The notes under the pieces were generated by a model. The model searched no databases. It had not been told where the DNA came from and worked only from the letters and a program-made list of their open reading frames with translations. The position numbers and the translations under genes are program-made. Shown one piece after another: positions 54,901 through 63,149 of a stretch of 64,000 nucleotides of DNA. Numbering within the stretch: the first letter of the stretch is position 1; each line of letters starts with the position of its first letter. This DNA is from Acidobacteriota bacterium (GTDB lineage Bacteria > Acidobacteriota > Terriglobia > Bryobacterales > Bryobacteraceae). Where the stretch lies: NCBI GenBank assembly GCA_017307505.1, contig JAFKEE010000054.1, positions 22,642 to 86,641 of the forward strand, read 5' to 3'.

Positions 54901-55142
54901 AAGCCGGCCTGCGAGACCTGCACGCGGTACTCGCCCGCGAGAAGATTCGGTACCGTATAGTCGCCGTTGTTGTTCGTAGTAGTGTGGAAGGCGGCCCCTG
55001 AGCCTTCGCTGGTGACGATGACCTTGGCGCCCAGAACGACGGCGCCGGATGAGTCTGTGACAGTGCCAACAATCGAGCCGGTGATACTCTGCGCGGAGAG
55101 CCCGGCGGCAGTCAAGACCAAGATAAGGATTGTTCGCAGCAT
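51954..55142 (-). CDS. TonB-dependent receptor, Oar-like with carboxypeptidase-regulatory N-domain
   Basis: 1062 residues from the ATG at 55142, chosen for GGGAGG upstream and the signal peptide MLRTILILVLTAAGLSAQ. Residues about 20-105 are a CarboxypepD_reg domain (GSIVGTVTDSSGAVVLGAKV, YTVPNLLAGEYRVQVSQAGF). A plug (LPVNGRTTATFILIAPGNAS, TVDGVSTDDLGNGGG) and a large beta-barrel follow, ending in the aromatic IQFGLKLLF of outer-membrane proteins. This Oar-type form takes the place of SusC in Acidobacteria and imports oligosaccharides or related compounds. Divergent from the secreted enzyme at 55328. Confidence 0.93.
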   Translation of the reverse strand: MLRTILILVLTAAGLSAQSITGSIVGTVTDSSGAVVLGAKVIVTSEGSGAAFHTTTNNNGDYTVPNLLAGEYRVQVSQAGFRAVDVKNVTVLLNQTVRADVRLEPGSLDQRVSVTAESPLVQSETSSISSIIDTHAVQSLPVNGRTTATFILIAPGNASDWASNPNIGGAQHWGGSKFTVDGVSTDDLGNGGGTYSYATSLATQPSLETIDEMKIESNSAKAEYSGSVAVSTITKRGSNTVHGSLFEFNRNAQLAANQFFSNAAGKARPPYNRNEFGGSVGGPVIKNRTFFFGAVEALTLRQSNVGTFSVPVQSLRDGTFTTTVKDPLNSGAAFPNNQIPANRIDARSKTMLGFIPLPTKAGATYNYVENLPVQIGVQRYSARVDHNFNQSNMLAVSLAYAKGDPYSTNLYSPSMYGNYSNAGFLTKSASLTYTRILSANMTNELRGSYFTMVNIRIGQNQDFNPASIFPGLFTPIPMGGLPTFNISGYTKVGDVGGAQPNPQITNQFGDTFSWIHGSHVTKAGIDASFGRVSTNPSVSSAVLGTFSFLARYTGNSIGDLLLGYPTSATRATATPPNVMNQNRYGFYIQDDWKMTRNLTVNAGLRYELQTQFTERGGALSNFDFGSGQMVVRTTGGGQYAPAAIAALLAAYPSVKSENVGWGSDLLLPDHKNFAPRVGVAYRPFGNNKTVVRGGYGIFYNLIPVYQGIYQLGISNTPYRLAQSFTGGATSPTISLANPFSVTPTVSANPVAYAVSRQIRNPYSQQWNLSVERVLPGEVGLRVAYLGNKGNRVLFVNSDMNLPATMSLGNLQTQRPYQPWANIYTMSPTGNMFTHQMQVEGTRRFNNGLFLQSSFNWTKTLDNVPYSGTVQNPYNTSLDRGNSEGIRRFTFYATGTYDLPFGTGKKFANWDNPMKYVVSGWRLASVVQLRSGAPFSVTFTPALGGWYANRADVASSDFYGASQSIARWFNPSAFAVPANFTFGNSARNMLFGPGSKSIDASLTKITAITERFKTEFRAEFFNVPNTPSFGLPATDITVPSTVGIISSTTVDARTIQFGLKLLF

Positions 55143-55222
55143 GGTGAGCGACCTCCCGGAAATTCTTCTGCTTCGCAGTATGGGTGGCCGCGAGGCTCCT
55201 CTCAATCGAAATAAAACGTTCA

Positions 55223-55236
55223 TCCAGCATCCTGGA
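55223..55236. promoter_or_regulatory. TCCAG-N4-CTGGA palindrome between receptor and secreted enzyme
   Basis: TCCAG-CATC-CTGGA in the 185-bp divergent region, 81 bp upstream of the receptor start and 92 bp upstream of the secreted enzyme start. The same core and spacing occur twice at 62908-62945. A palindromic site of this size fits the IclR-type regulator encoded at 60387-61187. Confidence 0.6.
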
Positions 55237-55267
55237 CGAAAACCCCTGGCCTGCAACGGTGGATGGA

Positions 55268-55297
55268 TTGACGGAATCTCTCAAGTTCCGGTACTCT
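55268..55297 (+). promoter_or_regulatory. Putative promoter of the secreted enzyme gene
   Basis: TTGACG at 55268-55273 and TACTCT at 55292-55297 are separated by 18 bp, with the -10 box about 30 bp before the ATG at 55328. The palindrome at 55223-55236 lies just upstream, a position typical of activator sites. Confidence 0.4.
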
Positions 55298-55327
55298 GAC
55301 GCCGCGGTAGCTATTGGACTCCAACGA

Positions 55328-57067
55328 ATGCGCCAACCATTGATCTGCCTGGTTTTATTGTCTCTCGGAAGCAGCGCGCCGGCCAAAGCGCAGTATCTGC
55401 CAGGCCGCTACTATGCCTGGCTGGATGAGGGCGCGACACGCATCCGGCAGCATCTGGACCAACGCCCCAACGCGGATCTGAAACAGCTGGAGCAGCAGGC
55501 GGGCTGGAATCATTTCCCCTACGCGGTGCTGACGCCCGCCGTCCTGTACCGCCAGAAGCACGCGGCCAATCCGATGTACGGCGATAAGCGCATGCTGTCA
55601 TTGGCCTTACAGATTGGCGACCTCCTCGTCAAGGAGAATGAAAAAGACGGTTTCGAGTCCCGGCCCGACAGCTGGTGGGACGTCTATATGTGGCTGGAGG
55701 CCTACCGGTTGCTAAAGGACGATCTGGGCGAGGTGCGCCGCGCCCGCTGGCAATGGGCCCTGGAGAAGAACATCTCCACCATCGTGGACGAAAGCCGGGC
55801 CTGGCGCGATGCGCCCTGGTACACGTCCGCGTTCATCGGCACTTCGACGAACCACTACTCCCTGTGGGCGGTGAATCTGATGATCGCCGGACCACTGTTC
55901 CACAAGCCGGAGTGGGCGACGCTCGGGCAGCAGATCCTCCAACGCTATGTGCAGCAGCAGCATGAGGATGGCTTCTGGGGCGAGCGCAGCCGCCAGACGC
56001 CCACCATCGGCTACGACCACCTCACCATGAGCGCCGTGGCGCTCTACTACGAGAACACCAGGGATCCCGCGGCCCTGCAGGCCCTGCGCCGCTCCACCGA
56101 CTTCCACAAGTACTTCACTTACCCAGACGGCCAACCCGTGGAAACGCTGAACGATCGCAACCGTTACTGGCACGTCATGGACTGGGGCCAGTTCGCCTTC
56201 TCCTACTTCCCGGACGGCCGCGGCTACGCCGAGTTCCTGGCCCGCCACCTGCCGGAGCACGATCTCGACATGGACACGTTGGGCCGCATCGCGCAGAACG
56301 CCATCTACTACCACGAGGGCCCCACGACCCCACCGCCCCAACTCCAACCCTCTTACTCGCGCCAGTTGCAGATTCCGGCTGGCATCCGCAAAACCAGCCC
56401 GTGGGTCGTGAATCTCTCAGCCCTGCGCGACACGCCCTTGCCCCTGAGCCAGTGGTTCCTCGAACGCCAGGCGCACGTCAGTGTGTGGAACGAGAAGACG
56501 GGCCTCATCCTCACCGCCGCGAACTCGAAGAACCAGCCCGAACTCGCCACCTTCATCGAAAAGATCGGCGGCAAGACCTATAACCTGCCTATCGATGGGA
56601 AGCTGTCGATGGCATCGGCCGGAGACCGCCTGTCCCTCGCCTTCCAGCGGTTCTTCGCGGAACTCACCACTCCACCGCCCGCCGGCCAGGAACTCGCGCT
56701 GCACTGGAGCATCACCGGCATGGGCCCCGCGCCGGAAGAGGCCCAACTCGCGCTGCAGGTGATCATCCAGCCAGGAAAGCCACTCCATTCGGCGACGAAA
56801 CAGGCGACAGCCGGGAAGGATCCAATCCTCTGGACAGCCGCGGACCTGGGCGGCGTGCTCAAGCACAACAGATGGACACTGACGTTGCCCCCGGGCGCAC
56901 GCTTCCAATGGCCCGTCTTTCCCTACAACCCATACCGCAACGGACCCGAATACAGGCTGGACCGGGCGGTCGGCGTCATCACCATCCCCTTCACGCTGAA
57001 AGGCGGAACACACCCCTGGGTGCGCCCCGCCGAGCAGAAGTTCGACATCCGGATCCGCGTCGACTAG
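55328..57067 (+). CDS. Secreted alpha/alpha-toroid protein, possible glycan lyase or hydrolase
   Basis: 579 residues from the ATG at 55328 with signal peptide RQPLICLVLLSLGSSAPAKA. The first 370 residues are helical with spaced Trp/Tyr/His (ESRPDSWWDVYMWLEAYRLL, TSAFIGTSTNHYSLWAVNLM, QHEDGFWGERSRQTPTIGYD, DWGQFAFSYFPDGRGYAEF), the style of alpha/alpha-toroid glycan lyases and unsaturated glycosyl hydrolases. The C-terminal 200 residues are beta-rich, as in heparinase-like or polysaccharide lyase enzymes. No exact family could be named. It is the only plus-strand gene in the catabolic island, and its last codons overlap the SDR gene by 4 bp. Confidence 0.6.
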   Translation: MRQPLICLVLLSLGSSAPAKAQYLPGRYYAWLDEGATRIRQHLDQRPNADLKQLEQQAGWNHFPYAVLTPAVLYRQKHAANPMYGDKRMLSLALQIGDLLVKENEKDGFESRPDSWWDVYMWLEAYRLLKDDLGEVRRARWQWALEKNISTIVDESRAWRDAPWYTSAFIGTSTNHYSLWAVNLMIAGPLFHKPEWATLGQQILQRYVQQQHEDGFWGERSRQTPTIGYDHLTMSAVALYYENTRDPAALQALRRSTDFHKYFTYPDGQPVETLNDRNRYWHVMDWGQFAFSYFPDGRGYAEFLARHLPEHDLDMDTLGRIAQNAIYYHEGPTTPPPQLQPSYSRQLQIPAGIRKTSPWVVNLSALRDTPLPLSQWFLERQAHVSVWNEKTGLILTAANSKNQPELATFIEKIGGKTYNLPIDGKLSMASAGDRLSLAFQRFFAELTTPPPAGQELALHWSITGMGPAPEEAQLALQVIIQPGKPLHSATKQATAGKDPILWTAADLGGVLKHNRWTLTLPPGARFQWPVFPYNPYRNGPEYRLDRAVGVITIPFTLKGGTHPWVRPAEQKFDIRIRVD

Positions 57068-57822
57068 TGTGTGATGGCGTACCCGCCATCCACGCGCAGC
57101 ACAGAACCGGTCACATAGGAAGCATCATCGGAGACCAGGAACGCCGCCGTCCTGGCCACCTCTTCCGAAGTAGCCAGGCGCCCCAGCAGCAGATCCTTGC
57201 CCTTCTCCGTGATCTGATCTTCTGAATAATAGACCCGCTCACCCGGGGTGTCGGTCCAGCCCGGTTCCAGGACATTCACGCGGATCTTCTTTGGCGCCAG
57301 TTCCACAGCCCAAGTCAGCGCCATCTGATTCATGGCCGCCTTGGCGCCGTTGTATGCGCTGCAATTCGGATAGGGCCGGGCTGCGTGCACGGAGCTGATC
57401 ATCAGGATCGAGCCGCCTCCATTCTCGGCCATGCTGCGTGCCGCGAACTGCGTGCAATGGAAGGCACCCCACAGAGACACCGCCCAGGTCCGTTCCATGT
57501 CCGCAGGATCCATCTCCAACAGCGGCTTGCGTACACTGTACGCCGCGTTGTTGACCAGGATGTCCAACCGGCCGAATTCCTCGAGCACAGACCGCACCAT
57601 CACCTCGTCCTCTGCCCTCTGCCCGACATCGGCCTGGATCACCATCGCGTGGCTCCCCATGCGTTCAATCTCCGCCGCCACGTCCATCGCTTCCTCACGA
57701 TGCCTTGCGTAGTTGATGGCGACATTCGCGCCCAGGCGCGCCAGTTCCACAGCAATGGCCCGCCCAATCCCACGCGACGCCCCAGTCACGAGCGCCGCCC
57801 GTCCCGCCAGTTTGCCTTCCAT
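57064..57822 (-). CDS. Short-chain dehydrogenase/reductase
   Basis: 252 residues of classical SDR. TGASRGIG (residues about 14-21) is the cofactor glycine motif, NNAAYSV the structural NNAG-like motif, ISS the catalytic serine region and YNGAK the catalytic Tyr/Lys pair; PGWTDTPGE follows as usual. The end has ASYVTGSVLRVDGGYAITH, also typical. A sugar or sugar-acid oxidation is likely from its position directly after the dehydratase gene (4 bp gap). Confidence 0.93.
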   Translation of the reverse strand: MEGKLAGRAALVTGASRGIGRAIAVELARLGANVAINYARHREEAMDVAAEIERMGSHAMVIQADVGQRAEDEVMVRSVLEEFGRLDILVNNAAYSVRKPLLEMDPADMERTWAVSLWGAFHCTQFAARSMAENGGGSILMISSVHAARPYPNCSAYNGAKAAMNQMALTWAVELAPKKIRVNVLEPGWTDTPGERVYYSEDQITEKGKDLLLGRLATSEEVARTAAFLVSDDASYVTGSVLRVDGGYAITH

Positions 57823-57826
57823 ATGC

Positions 57827-58990
57827 CTACCAGTCCGCCACGGATCCGTCGCGGTGATTGTAGGCCATCAGCACTTCCGGCTGGAAGGGGTACTTGGCCG
57901 CCTCCGCCTCGTTGATGTCGATCCCTAATCCCGGACGGGTGGGCGCCGTGCAGATACCGGCCTCCAAGGGGATGAACTCGCTGACCACATCATTCCGCCA
58001 CGGCACATCGGCCCGCACCATCTCCTGGATCAGGTAGTTCGGCGTAGCGAAACCGACATGCGTCGAAGCCGCCGTACTCACCGGACCCTGCGGATTGTGG
58101 CAGGCGACAGACATCTGGTACGTCTCGGCCATCGCCGCAATGCGCCGCGCTTCGCTAATACCGCCGCAGTGCGACACGTCAGGCTGGATAATAGAGCAGG
58201 CGCGCTTCTCGAAGAGTTCACGAAACTCCCAGCGTCCAACCAGACGCTCACCCGTCGCAATGGGGTAAGGCAGCGCCCGCGCCACCTCCACCAGGGCCTC
58301 CGTATGCTCCGGCCAGCACGGCTCTTCGTACCAATAAAGGTTGTAGTCCACCAGCATCCGGCCAAACTGGATCGCCGCCGCCGGGGTCGTGCGCGCATGG
58401 AGGTCGAGCATGATGTCGATGTCATCGCCGGCCGAGAGGCGCATCGCTTCCACGCACTTCGCCGCCCGCTTCAACGTCGACGCGCTCTCGATGTACTCCG
58501 ACACCGGGATCGGCATCGCCTTGACGGCCGTGAATCCACGCGAAAGGCTGTCCTGGATGCGTGCGCCAAACTCCTCCGGCTCGACAGTCTTGTACATGCC
58601 TTCCAGCGTGCCGCCGCCCAGATGATCGTAGAACCGCAGCGTATCCCGCACCGGACCGCCTAATAGTTCGCAGACGGGCTTCCCGCACTCCTTGCCCTTG
58701 ATATCCCACAGAGCCTGGTCGATCCCGCTGATGGCGGAGAAGTTCGTGATCCCGCCGCGCCAGAAATACTGGCGGTGCATCACCTGCCACAGATGCTCGA
58801 CACGCAGCGGATTCTGCCCGATCAGCAATACCGACAGGTCTTCAATCGCGCCCACCACGCCCTTGGTCTTCCATTCGAGGGTCGACTCGCCCCAGCCATA
58901 CAGCCCGGGCTGATCCGTCTCAACCTTCACAAACACCCAGTTGCGCATCCGGGCATTCACCACCATCGTGGAGATCTTTGTGATTTTCAC
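57827..58990 (-). CDS. Mandelate racemase/enolase-superfamily sugar-acid dehydratase (galactonate-dehydratase-like)
   Basis: 387 residues. N-terminal capping domain (MKITKISTMVVNARMRNWVF) and barrel with metal ligands in IMLDLHART, YWYEEPCWPEH and ATGERLVGRWEF. The DLHAR box and CHNPQGPVSTAAS with its His are the pattern of D-galactonate dehydratase-type enzymes, which remove water from aldonic acids to give 2-keto-3-deoxy acids. The exact sugar acid is not readable. Its start overlaps the stop of the ceramidase-like gene by 4 bp, so these genes are one operon. Confidence 0.88.
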   Translation of the reverse strand: MKITKISTMVVNARMRNWVFVKVETDQPGLYGWGESTLEWKTKGVVGAIEDLSVLLIGQNPLRVEHLWQVMHRQYFWRGGITNFSAISGIDQALWDIKGKECGKPVCELLGGPVRDTLRFYDHLGGGTLEGMYKTVEPEEFGARIQDSLSRGFTAVKAMPIPVSEYIESASTLKRAAKCVEAMRLSAGDDIDIMLDLHARTTPAAAIQFGRMLVDYNLYWYEEPCWPEHTEALVEVARALPYPIATGERLVGRWEFRELFEKRACSIIQPDVSHCGGISEARRIAAMAETYQMSVACHNPQGPVSTAASTHVGFATPNYLIQEMVRADVPWRNDVVSEFIPLEAGICTAPTRPGLGIDINEAEAAKYPFQPEVLMAYNHRDGSVADW

Positions 58991-60390
58991 GCGTGCTCCT
59001 TCTCGTGCAATTCGTTCAATAGCCGCAGGGCCTCGGCGACCACCACGTCGCAGGCATCTGCGGAAAACGGAGTGGCTTCGATCTCGTAGCCGCCCTCGTC
59101 ATAGGCGCTCCGGTCCGGGATGTAGCCGAACCCGCCATTGGAATAACCCGACATCAAAGTGACCGGAAACGGCGATGCCTCGGCAACGCGCCGCGCGATG
59201 GAGGAGAACGGCTCACCGGGCACACTCACCAGCGCCACTGGCCCCACCCGGATCACCTGCAGTTGCCACGGCGTCTCCGTCTTGCCATGAAACAGCCGCG
59301 CATTGTTCGCGCGCCAGCCCATCTGCGTCGCCAGTCCGTTGGCCACGCTGAACTCTTCCGTCTTGCCGGCCTCGCGCAGGCGCGCCGCCTCAGCTCGCAG
59401 CCGCGCTAACTCCGCATCCTCTGACTCAGGATCCGGGAACGGCTTCAAGGGCAGCGCCATGAGGCGCGTCTCCATCTGCAGCCAGGGCTCGGACTGCTCC
59501 ACCGGCTGGTACTCATACTGCGCGATGTTCGCGCCGCTGCGAACGATGCCCGTCAGCCGCCTGACTACAGGCTGCATCTCGATCGAGGAAGCGACGCCGG
59601 CCGCCGTGAGGCCCAACGTACGCCCCATGCGCCGGTAGACCTCCAAGTCTCCGGTAAAGCCACGCCGCGGGCCCAGGTCGCCCGCCGCGCCCTGCAGGAA
59701 CAGGCACAACCCGCCGAGTTCCCGCTCCACCACCTCGCGCGCAGGCCCCGGAAAATCCGGCGTGAAACTGCGGCTCTGCCAGGCGGTGGTCGTGCCGTGA
59801 CAGGCATAGTGCAGCAGGTGCGCCACCACCTCGCCCTCCAGAGACTCCAGCCGCACCACGTGCAAAGACTGGTCGCACTCGGCATCGGGATCCTCACCAA
59901 CGACGTTGAGCCCGTCCTCCACCGTCACTCGCCGCTTGCAGTTGATGCCGCATTGCCCTGCCCCGGCCCCGATCCGCACCGGACGCAGATTCTGCAGCGC
60001 CTGCCACGCCGCCCCCGCAATGCGGTCCGGCAGGCTCTCCAGGTAGCTCAACGCCATGTCCAGCCCTTCCGCGATATTCGCCAGCCGGAACGTGTTCGGG
60101 CCCGAATGCGTGTGAGAGCACGAGAACCGGATGCGCTCTTCCGCCAGACCCGTCGTCTTTGCAATAGCCTGCAGAATCCGGCCTGTCCATACAGCATCAA
60201 AGCCGATGGCATCGGCCTCTACGATCACCAGGCGTTCGTCCCCCTGTGCCAAGGCCAAAGCCGTCGCATAGAACGGCATATCCGCCCGGTCGCCTCGGGT
60301 ATGGGTCTGCGCGCCCCAGCCACCCTGCGGCGTCCCGGGCGCCGGCGTAATCTCGCTGCGCCCCGCTCCTGCCAGCAACTGTCCGGTCAT
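58987..60390 (-). CDS. Neutral/alkaline ceramidase-like protein without signal peptide
   Basis: 467 residues. N-terminal ceramidase-type motifs are GRSEITPAPGTPQGGWGAQT, FYATALALAQGDERLVIVEAD and FSCSHTHSGPNTF, where the His-rich box holds zinc ligands in true ceramidases. A second block is HLLHYACHGTTTAWQSRSF with further His. No signal peptide is seen, unlike secreted ceramidases, so the enzyme probably acts in the cytoplasm; such short family members are common in sugar catabolic clusters and may hydrolyse a glycoside or ester. It overlaps both neighbouring genes by 4 bp. Confidence 0.8.
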   Translation of the reverse strand: MTGQLLAGAGRSEITPAPGTPQGGWGAQTHTRGDRADMPFYATALALAQGDERLVIVEADAIGFDAVWTGRILQAIAKTTGLAEERIRFSCSHTHSGPNTFRLANIAEGLDMALSYLESLPDRIAGAAWQALQNLRPVRIGAGAGQCGINCKRRVTVEDGLNVVGEDPDAECDQSLHVVRLESLEGEVVAHLLHYACHGTTTAWQSRSFTPDFPGPAREVVERELGGLCLFLQGAAGDLGPRRGFTGDLEVYRRMGRTLGLTAAGVASSIEMQPVVRRLTGIVRSGANIAQYEYQPVEQSEPWLQMETRLMALPLKPFPDPESEDAELARLRAEAARLREAGKTEEFSVANGLATQMGWRANNARLFHGKTETPWQLQVIRVGPVALVSVPGEPFSSIARRVAEASPFPVTLMSGYSNGGFGYIPDRSAYDEGGYEIEATPFSADACDVVVAEALRLLNELHEKEHA

Positions 60391-61187
60391 TCCTTCGTCT
60401 CCGGTTCCATCCGCTCGTGCTCTTCCCGTGCTTCCGCATAGTTGCAGATGCGCGCCGACGCCCGCTGCAGCAGGCTCACAATGGGAGGTATGCTCTGGTC
60501 GACGATCGTACCCAACGTGCCGGTCACGCTCAGCGCAGCCACCAGCTCACCGCGCGGATTGAACACCGGCACCGCCAGGCAGCGCACTTCCAACTCTTCT
60601 TCCTCATCGTCGATGGCGTAGCCCCGCTCCACCGTCTTCGCCAGATCCACCCGCAGCGCCGCCGCTGTCGTGAGGGTCTTCCGCGTATACCGCGCGTACG
60701 TCATCTTCGACAGGAACTCCTTGCGGTGCGCCTCCTGGCAATACGCCAGCAGGACCTTCCCCACCGACGTGCAATGCAGGTTCGTCCGCTTACCCACTGT
60801 CGTATCGAAACGAATGAACCCGGGCCCCTCCACCTTTTGCACATACACGGCCTGATCGTTCTCCAGCACCGCCAGATGGCTGGTCAGCCGCGCCTGCGCC
60901 GACAGCCACTTCATCGGCTCCAGCGCGATCTCCGACAGCTTTTGGTTCTGCACCATCTCCCGGCCGAGATTGAACACCTTCATCGACAGCATGTAGTTGC
61001 GGCTGCTGGCCGACTTGGTCACATACCCGCACCGCTCCAGCGTCAGCACCAGCACGTGCGCCGTACTCCTGGGGATGTCCAGCTTTCGGCCCAGTTCGGC
61101 GATGTTCATGCCGCGCCGTGAAGTATCCAGCACCTCCAGGATCTGCAGCGCTCTTTCCACGGAAGGAACTGTCGTTGTTGTCGGCAT
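60387..61187 (-). CDS. IclR-family transcriptional regulator
   Basis: 266 residues. N-terminal winged HTH (SVERALQILEVLDTSRRGMN, IAELGRKLDIPRSTAHVLVL) and C-terminal ligand-binding domain (LTSHLAVLENDQAVYVQKVE, LHCTSVGKVLLAYCQEAHRK, LEVRCLAVPVFNPRGELVAA) are both complete. IclR proteins usually sense a carboxylic acid intermediate and bind 14-16 bp palindromes; the TCCAG-N4-CTGGA sites at 55223, 62908 and 62932 are the best candidates here. It lies in the operon it probably controls, 18 bp after the symporter gene. Confidence 0.94.
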   Translation of the reverse strand: MPTTTTVPSVERALQILEVLDTSRRGMNIAELGRKLDIPRSTAHVLVLTLERCGYVTKSASSRNYMLSMKVFNLGREMVQNQKLSEIALEPMKWLSAQARLTSHLAVLENDQAVYVQKVEGPGFIRFDTTVGKRTNLHCTSVGKVLLAYCQEAHRKEFLSKMTYARYTRKTLTTAAALRVDLAKTVERGYAIDDEEEELEVRCLAVPVFNPRGELVAALSVTGTLGTIVDQSIPPIVSLLQRASARICNYAEAREEHERMEPETKE

Positions 61188-61205
61188 CTCGATTCCTCTC
61201 CACTC

Positions 61206-62822
61206 CTACGGCCGGCCCGGCCCCCAGAACTGGAACCAGATCACGTACGCATACAGCGCCCCGGCCAGTCCCACCAGCAGCCCCCACCACAGCAGCAGGC
61301 TTCGCGCCCCTCTGGCATAGGCCCGCTCGGACTCCGGCAGGTCCAGGTACTTCCTCGACCAGATGATGCCGTCGACACTCGCCGCCGGCGGCGCGGGCGT
61401 CAAATAGGACACCACCACCATCACCACCATGCACGTCGCCCAGACCAGGAACGTGCGGTTCAGCCAGTTGTCATAGGGCTGCAGGAATCCGACGTGCTTG
61501 AACAGCACATACTCCACCAGCGCCGTGTAGGGAAAGCCGAAGATCAGGACAAACGTCGCGGCCTGCGCCGTGGCCCGCTTCCACAGGACCCCCAGCAGGA
61601 ACACCACGGCAATCGGAGCCGCCACCCACGCGCCCACATTCTGGATCACCTGAAAGACGCTGTGCTGCCCGCGCGTAAACCAGATCGCCAGCCCCATCGC
61701 GAAGGTCAGGATCAGGAACCCGCTCCAGCGGCCGACACTCACCAGGTGCGCGTCGCTCTTGCCTTTCCCGAAGAACGGCCGGTACAGGTCCATCGTGAAC
61801 ACCGTACTGCATGAGTTCAGCACCGAGCTCAGGTGCGATAGCAGCGCACTGGCGATGCCCGCCATCACCACGCCGCCCAGGCCCAGCGGAACCAGCTCCT
61901 TCACCAGCCGCGGATACGCCTGATCCGGGTCCGTCAGGCCGGGAAACAACTGGAACGCCACAATGCCGGGGATCACCACCAGGAACGGCAGCAGCAGTTT
62001 CATGAAGCCGGCGAAGATCACGCCCATGCGCGCGTCCCATTCCGACCTCGCGCCCAGGCAGCGCTGCACGATGAACTGGTTCGTGCAGTTGTACCAGATG
62101 CCGATGGAGAGGAACAGCGTGAACACCCCGAACCATGGGTAGTTCGGATCCGTGATGGGGTAGATGATCTTGAACTTCGCCGGAAACTGGTGCATCAGGT
62201 TGACGATGCCGCCGGCCCGCTCCAACCCGAGGTACGACACAATCAGCCCGCCCACCATCAGCACAATGAATTGCAGGAAATCGGTCCAGGCCACGGCAAT
62301 GAGCCCGCCGTAGATGGTGTAGCTGCCGGCCAGGATCGTCAGGCCAATGATCGTGACAAAGGGGTCCAGGCCGAACATGCCCTCCAAGGCCTTGGCTCCA
62401 GCCAGCAGCACCACCGCCATCTGCGCCACAATCCACAACACAAGCGAACAAACGGCAAACAGATACCGGCATTCTTTGTTATACCGGCGCTCCAGGAACT
62501 CGGGCATCGTGTAGACGCCCCCGCGCAGATAGTAAGGCAGGAAGATCCAGACCAGGGCCGAGAACGTAAACCAGTTGCCCCATTCCCACTGCGCCACCAC
62601 GAAACCCACCGCGTAAGCGGCGCCCACCATCCCGATGAAATGTTCCGTGCTGATATTGGCGGCGATGATCGAGCCGCCGATGGCGTACCACGGCAACTGC
62701 TCCCCCGCCAGGAAGTAATCCTTGACGCTGGCCTTGCGCCGCCGCGATACCCACAGGCCGAGGCAGATGTTCGCCACCAGGTACAAGGCGAACAGCAGTT
62801 GATCCAGTCGGCCGCCAAACAT
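61206..62822 (-). CDS. Sodium:solute symporter (SSS family)
   Basis: 538 residues with about 13-14 membrane helices. The N-terminus LDQLLFALYLVANICLGLWV, the VKDYFLAGEQLPWYAIGGSI signature that follows helix 1 in sugar-type SSS members, and the helix with AANISTEHFIGMVGAAYAVG place it in the SGLT/galactose branch. FMKLLLPFLVVIPGIVAF and SALLSHLSSVLNSCSTVFTM (sodium site region) also fit. It probably imports the sugar or sugar acid used by the enzymes downstream. First gene of the run ending with the SDR gene. Confidence 0.93.
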   Translation of the reverse strand: MFGGRLDQLLFALYLVANICLGLWVSRRRKASVKDYFLAGEQLPWYAIGGSIIAANISTEHFIGMVGAAYAVGFVVAQWEWGNWFTFSALVWIFLPYYLRGGVYTMPEFLERRYNKECRYLFAVCSLVLWIVAQMAVVLLAGAKALEGMFGLDPFVTIIGLTILAGSYTIYGGLIAVAWTDFLQFIVLMVGGLIVSYLGLERAGGIVNLMHQFPAKFKIIYPITDPNYPWFGVFTLFLSIGIWYNCTNQFIVQRCLGARSEWDARMGVIFAGFMKLLLPFLVVIPGIVAFQLFPGLTDPDQAYPRLVKELVPLGLGGVVMAGIASALLSHLSSVLNSCSTVFTMDLYRPFFGKGKSDAHLVSVGRWSGFLILTFAMGLAIWFTRGQHSVFQVIQNVGAWVAAPIAVVFLLGVLWKRATAQAATFVLIFGFPYTALVEYVLFKHVGFLQPYDNWLNRTFLVWATCMVVMVVVSYLTPAPPAASVDGIIWSRKYLDLPESERAYARGARSLLLWWGLLVGLAGALYAYVIWFQFWGPGRP

Positions 62823-62907
62823 ATGGATATCCGTCTCCAGGGCTCAGCTCAAGGAAACCCTATTGTCCGGGCTGGGTTCCCTGGAAACAAGGATTTACGC
62901 CCCATTG

Positions 62908-62945
62908 TCCAGAATACTGGACAAATCCAAATCCAGGATGCTGGA
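62908..62945. promoter_or_regulatory. Two tandem TCCAG-N4-CTGGA palindromes upstream of the symporter gene
   Basis: Site 1, 62908-62921, has spacer AATA and extends to 8-bp arms TTGTCCAG/CTGGACAA. Site 2, 62932-62945, has spacer GATG and 6-bp arms ATCCAG/CTGGAT. Their centres are 24 bp apart and they lie 86-123 bp upstream of the symporter start. Both sit in the gap after the oxidoreductase fragment, whose stop is 62946-62948. Confidence 0.65.
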
Positions 62946-63149
62946 TCAGGCGGGCGCCTGGCCGTAGTCGCGGATCTTCAGCGACTCGCCGCCGCGCAGC
63001 GCCGACTGGTGCGCAATGATGCCCGGCAGCGTATACGCGATCGCCTCCCACACGTTCACCGTCGGGTGCCGGTCTTCCAGCACGGCCCGCACGAACTCGT
63101 GCGTCAGGAACGTGTGCGAATCGCCATGCCCGCTTCTCACCCGCAGGGG
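62946..63149 (-). pseudogene. C-terminal fragment of a Gfo/Idh/MocA-type oxidoreductase
   Basis: About 68 residues in GC-rich local codons: LPEPLRVRSGHGDSHTF, LTHEFVRAVLEDRHPTVNVW, AYTLPGIIAHQSALRGGESL, ending KIRDYGQAPA. The HEFVRAV then AHQSALRGGE pattern is the end of Gfo/Idh/MocA proteins. Continuing upstream on the minus strand the frame runs into antisense of an alcohol dehydrogenase at about 63150, so the gene is interrupted there. The exact break is uncertain by about 15-20 bp. Confidence 0.75.
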
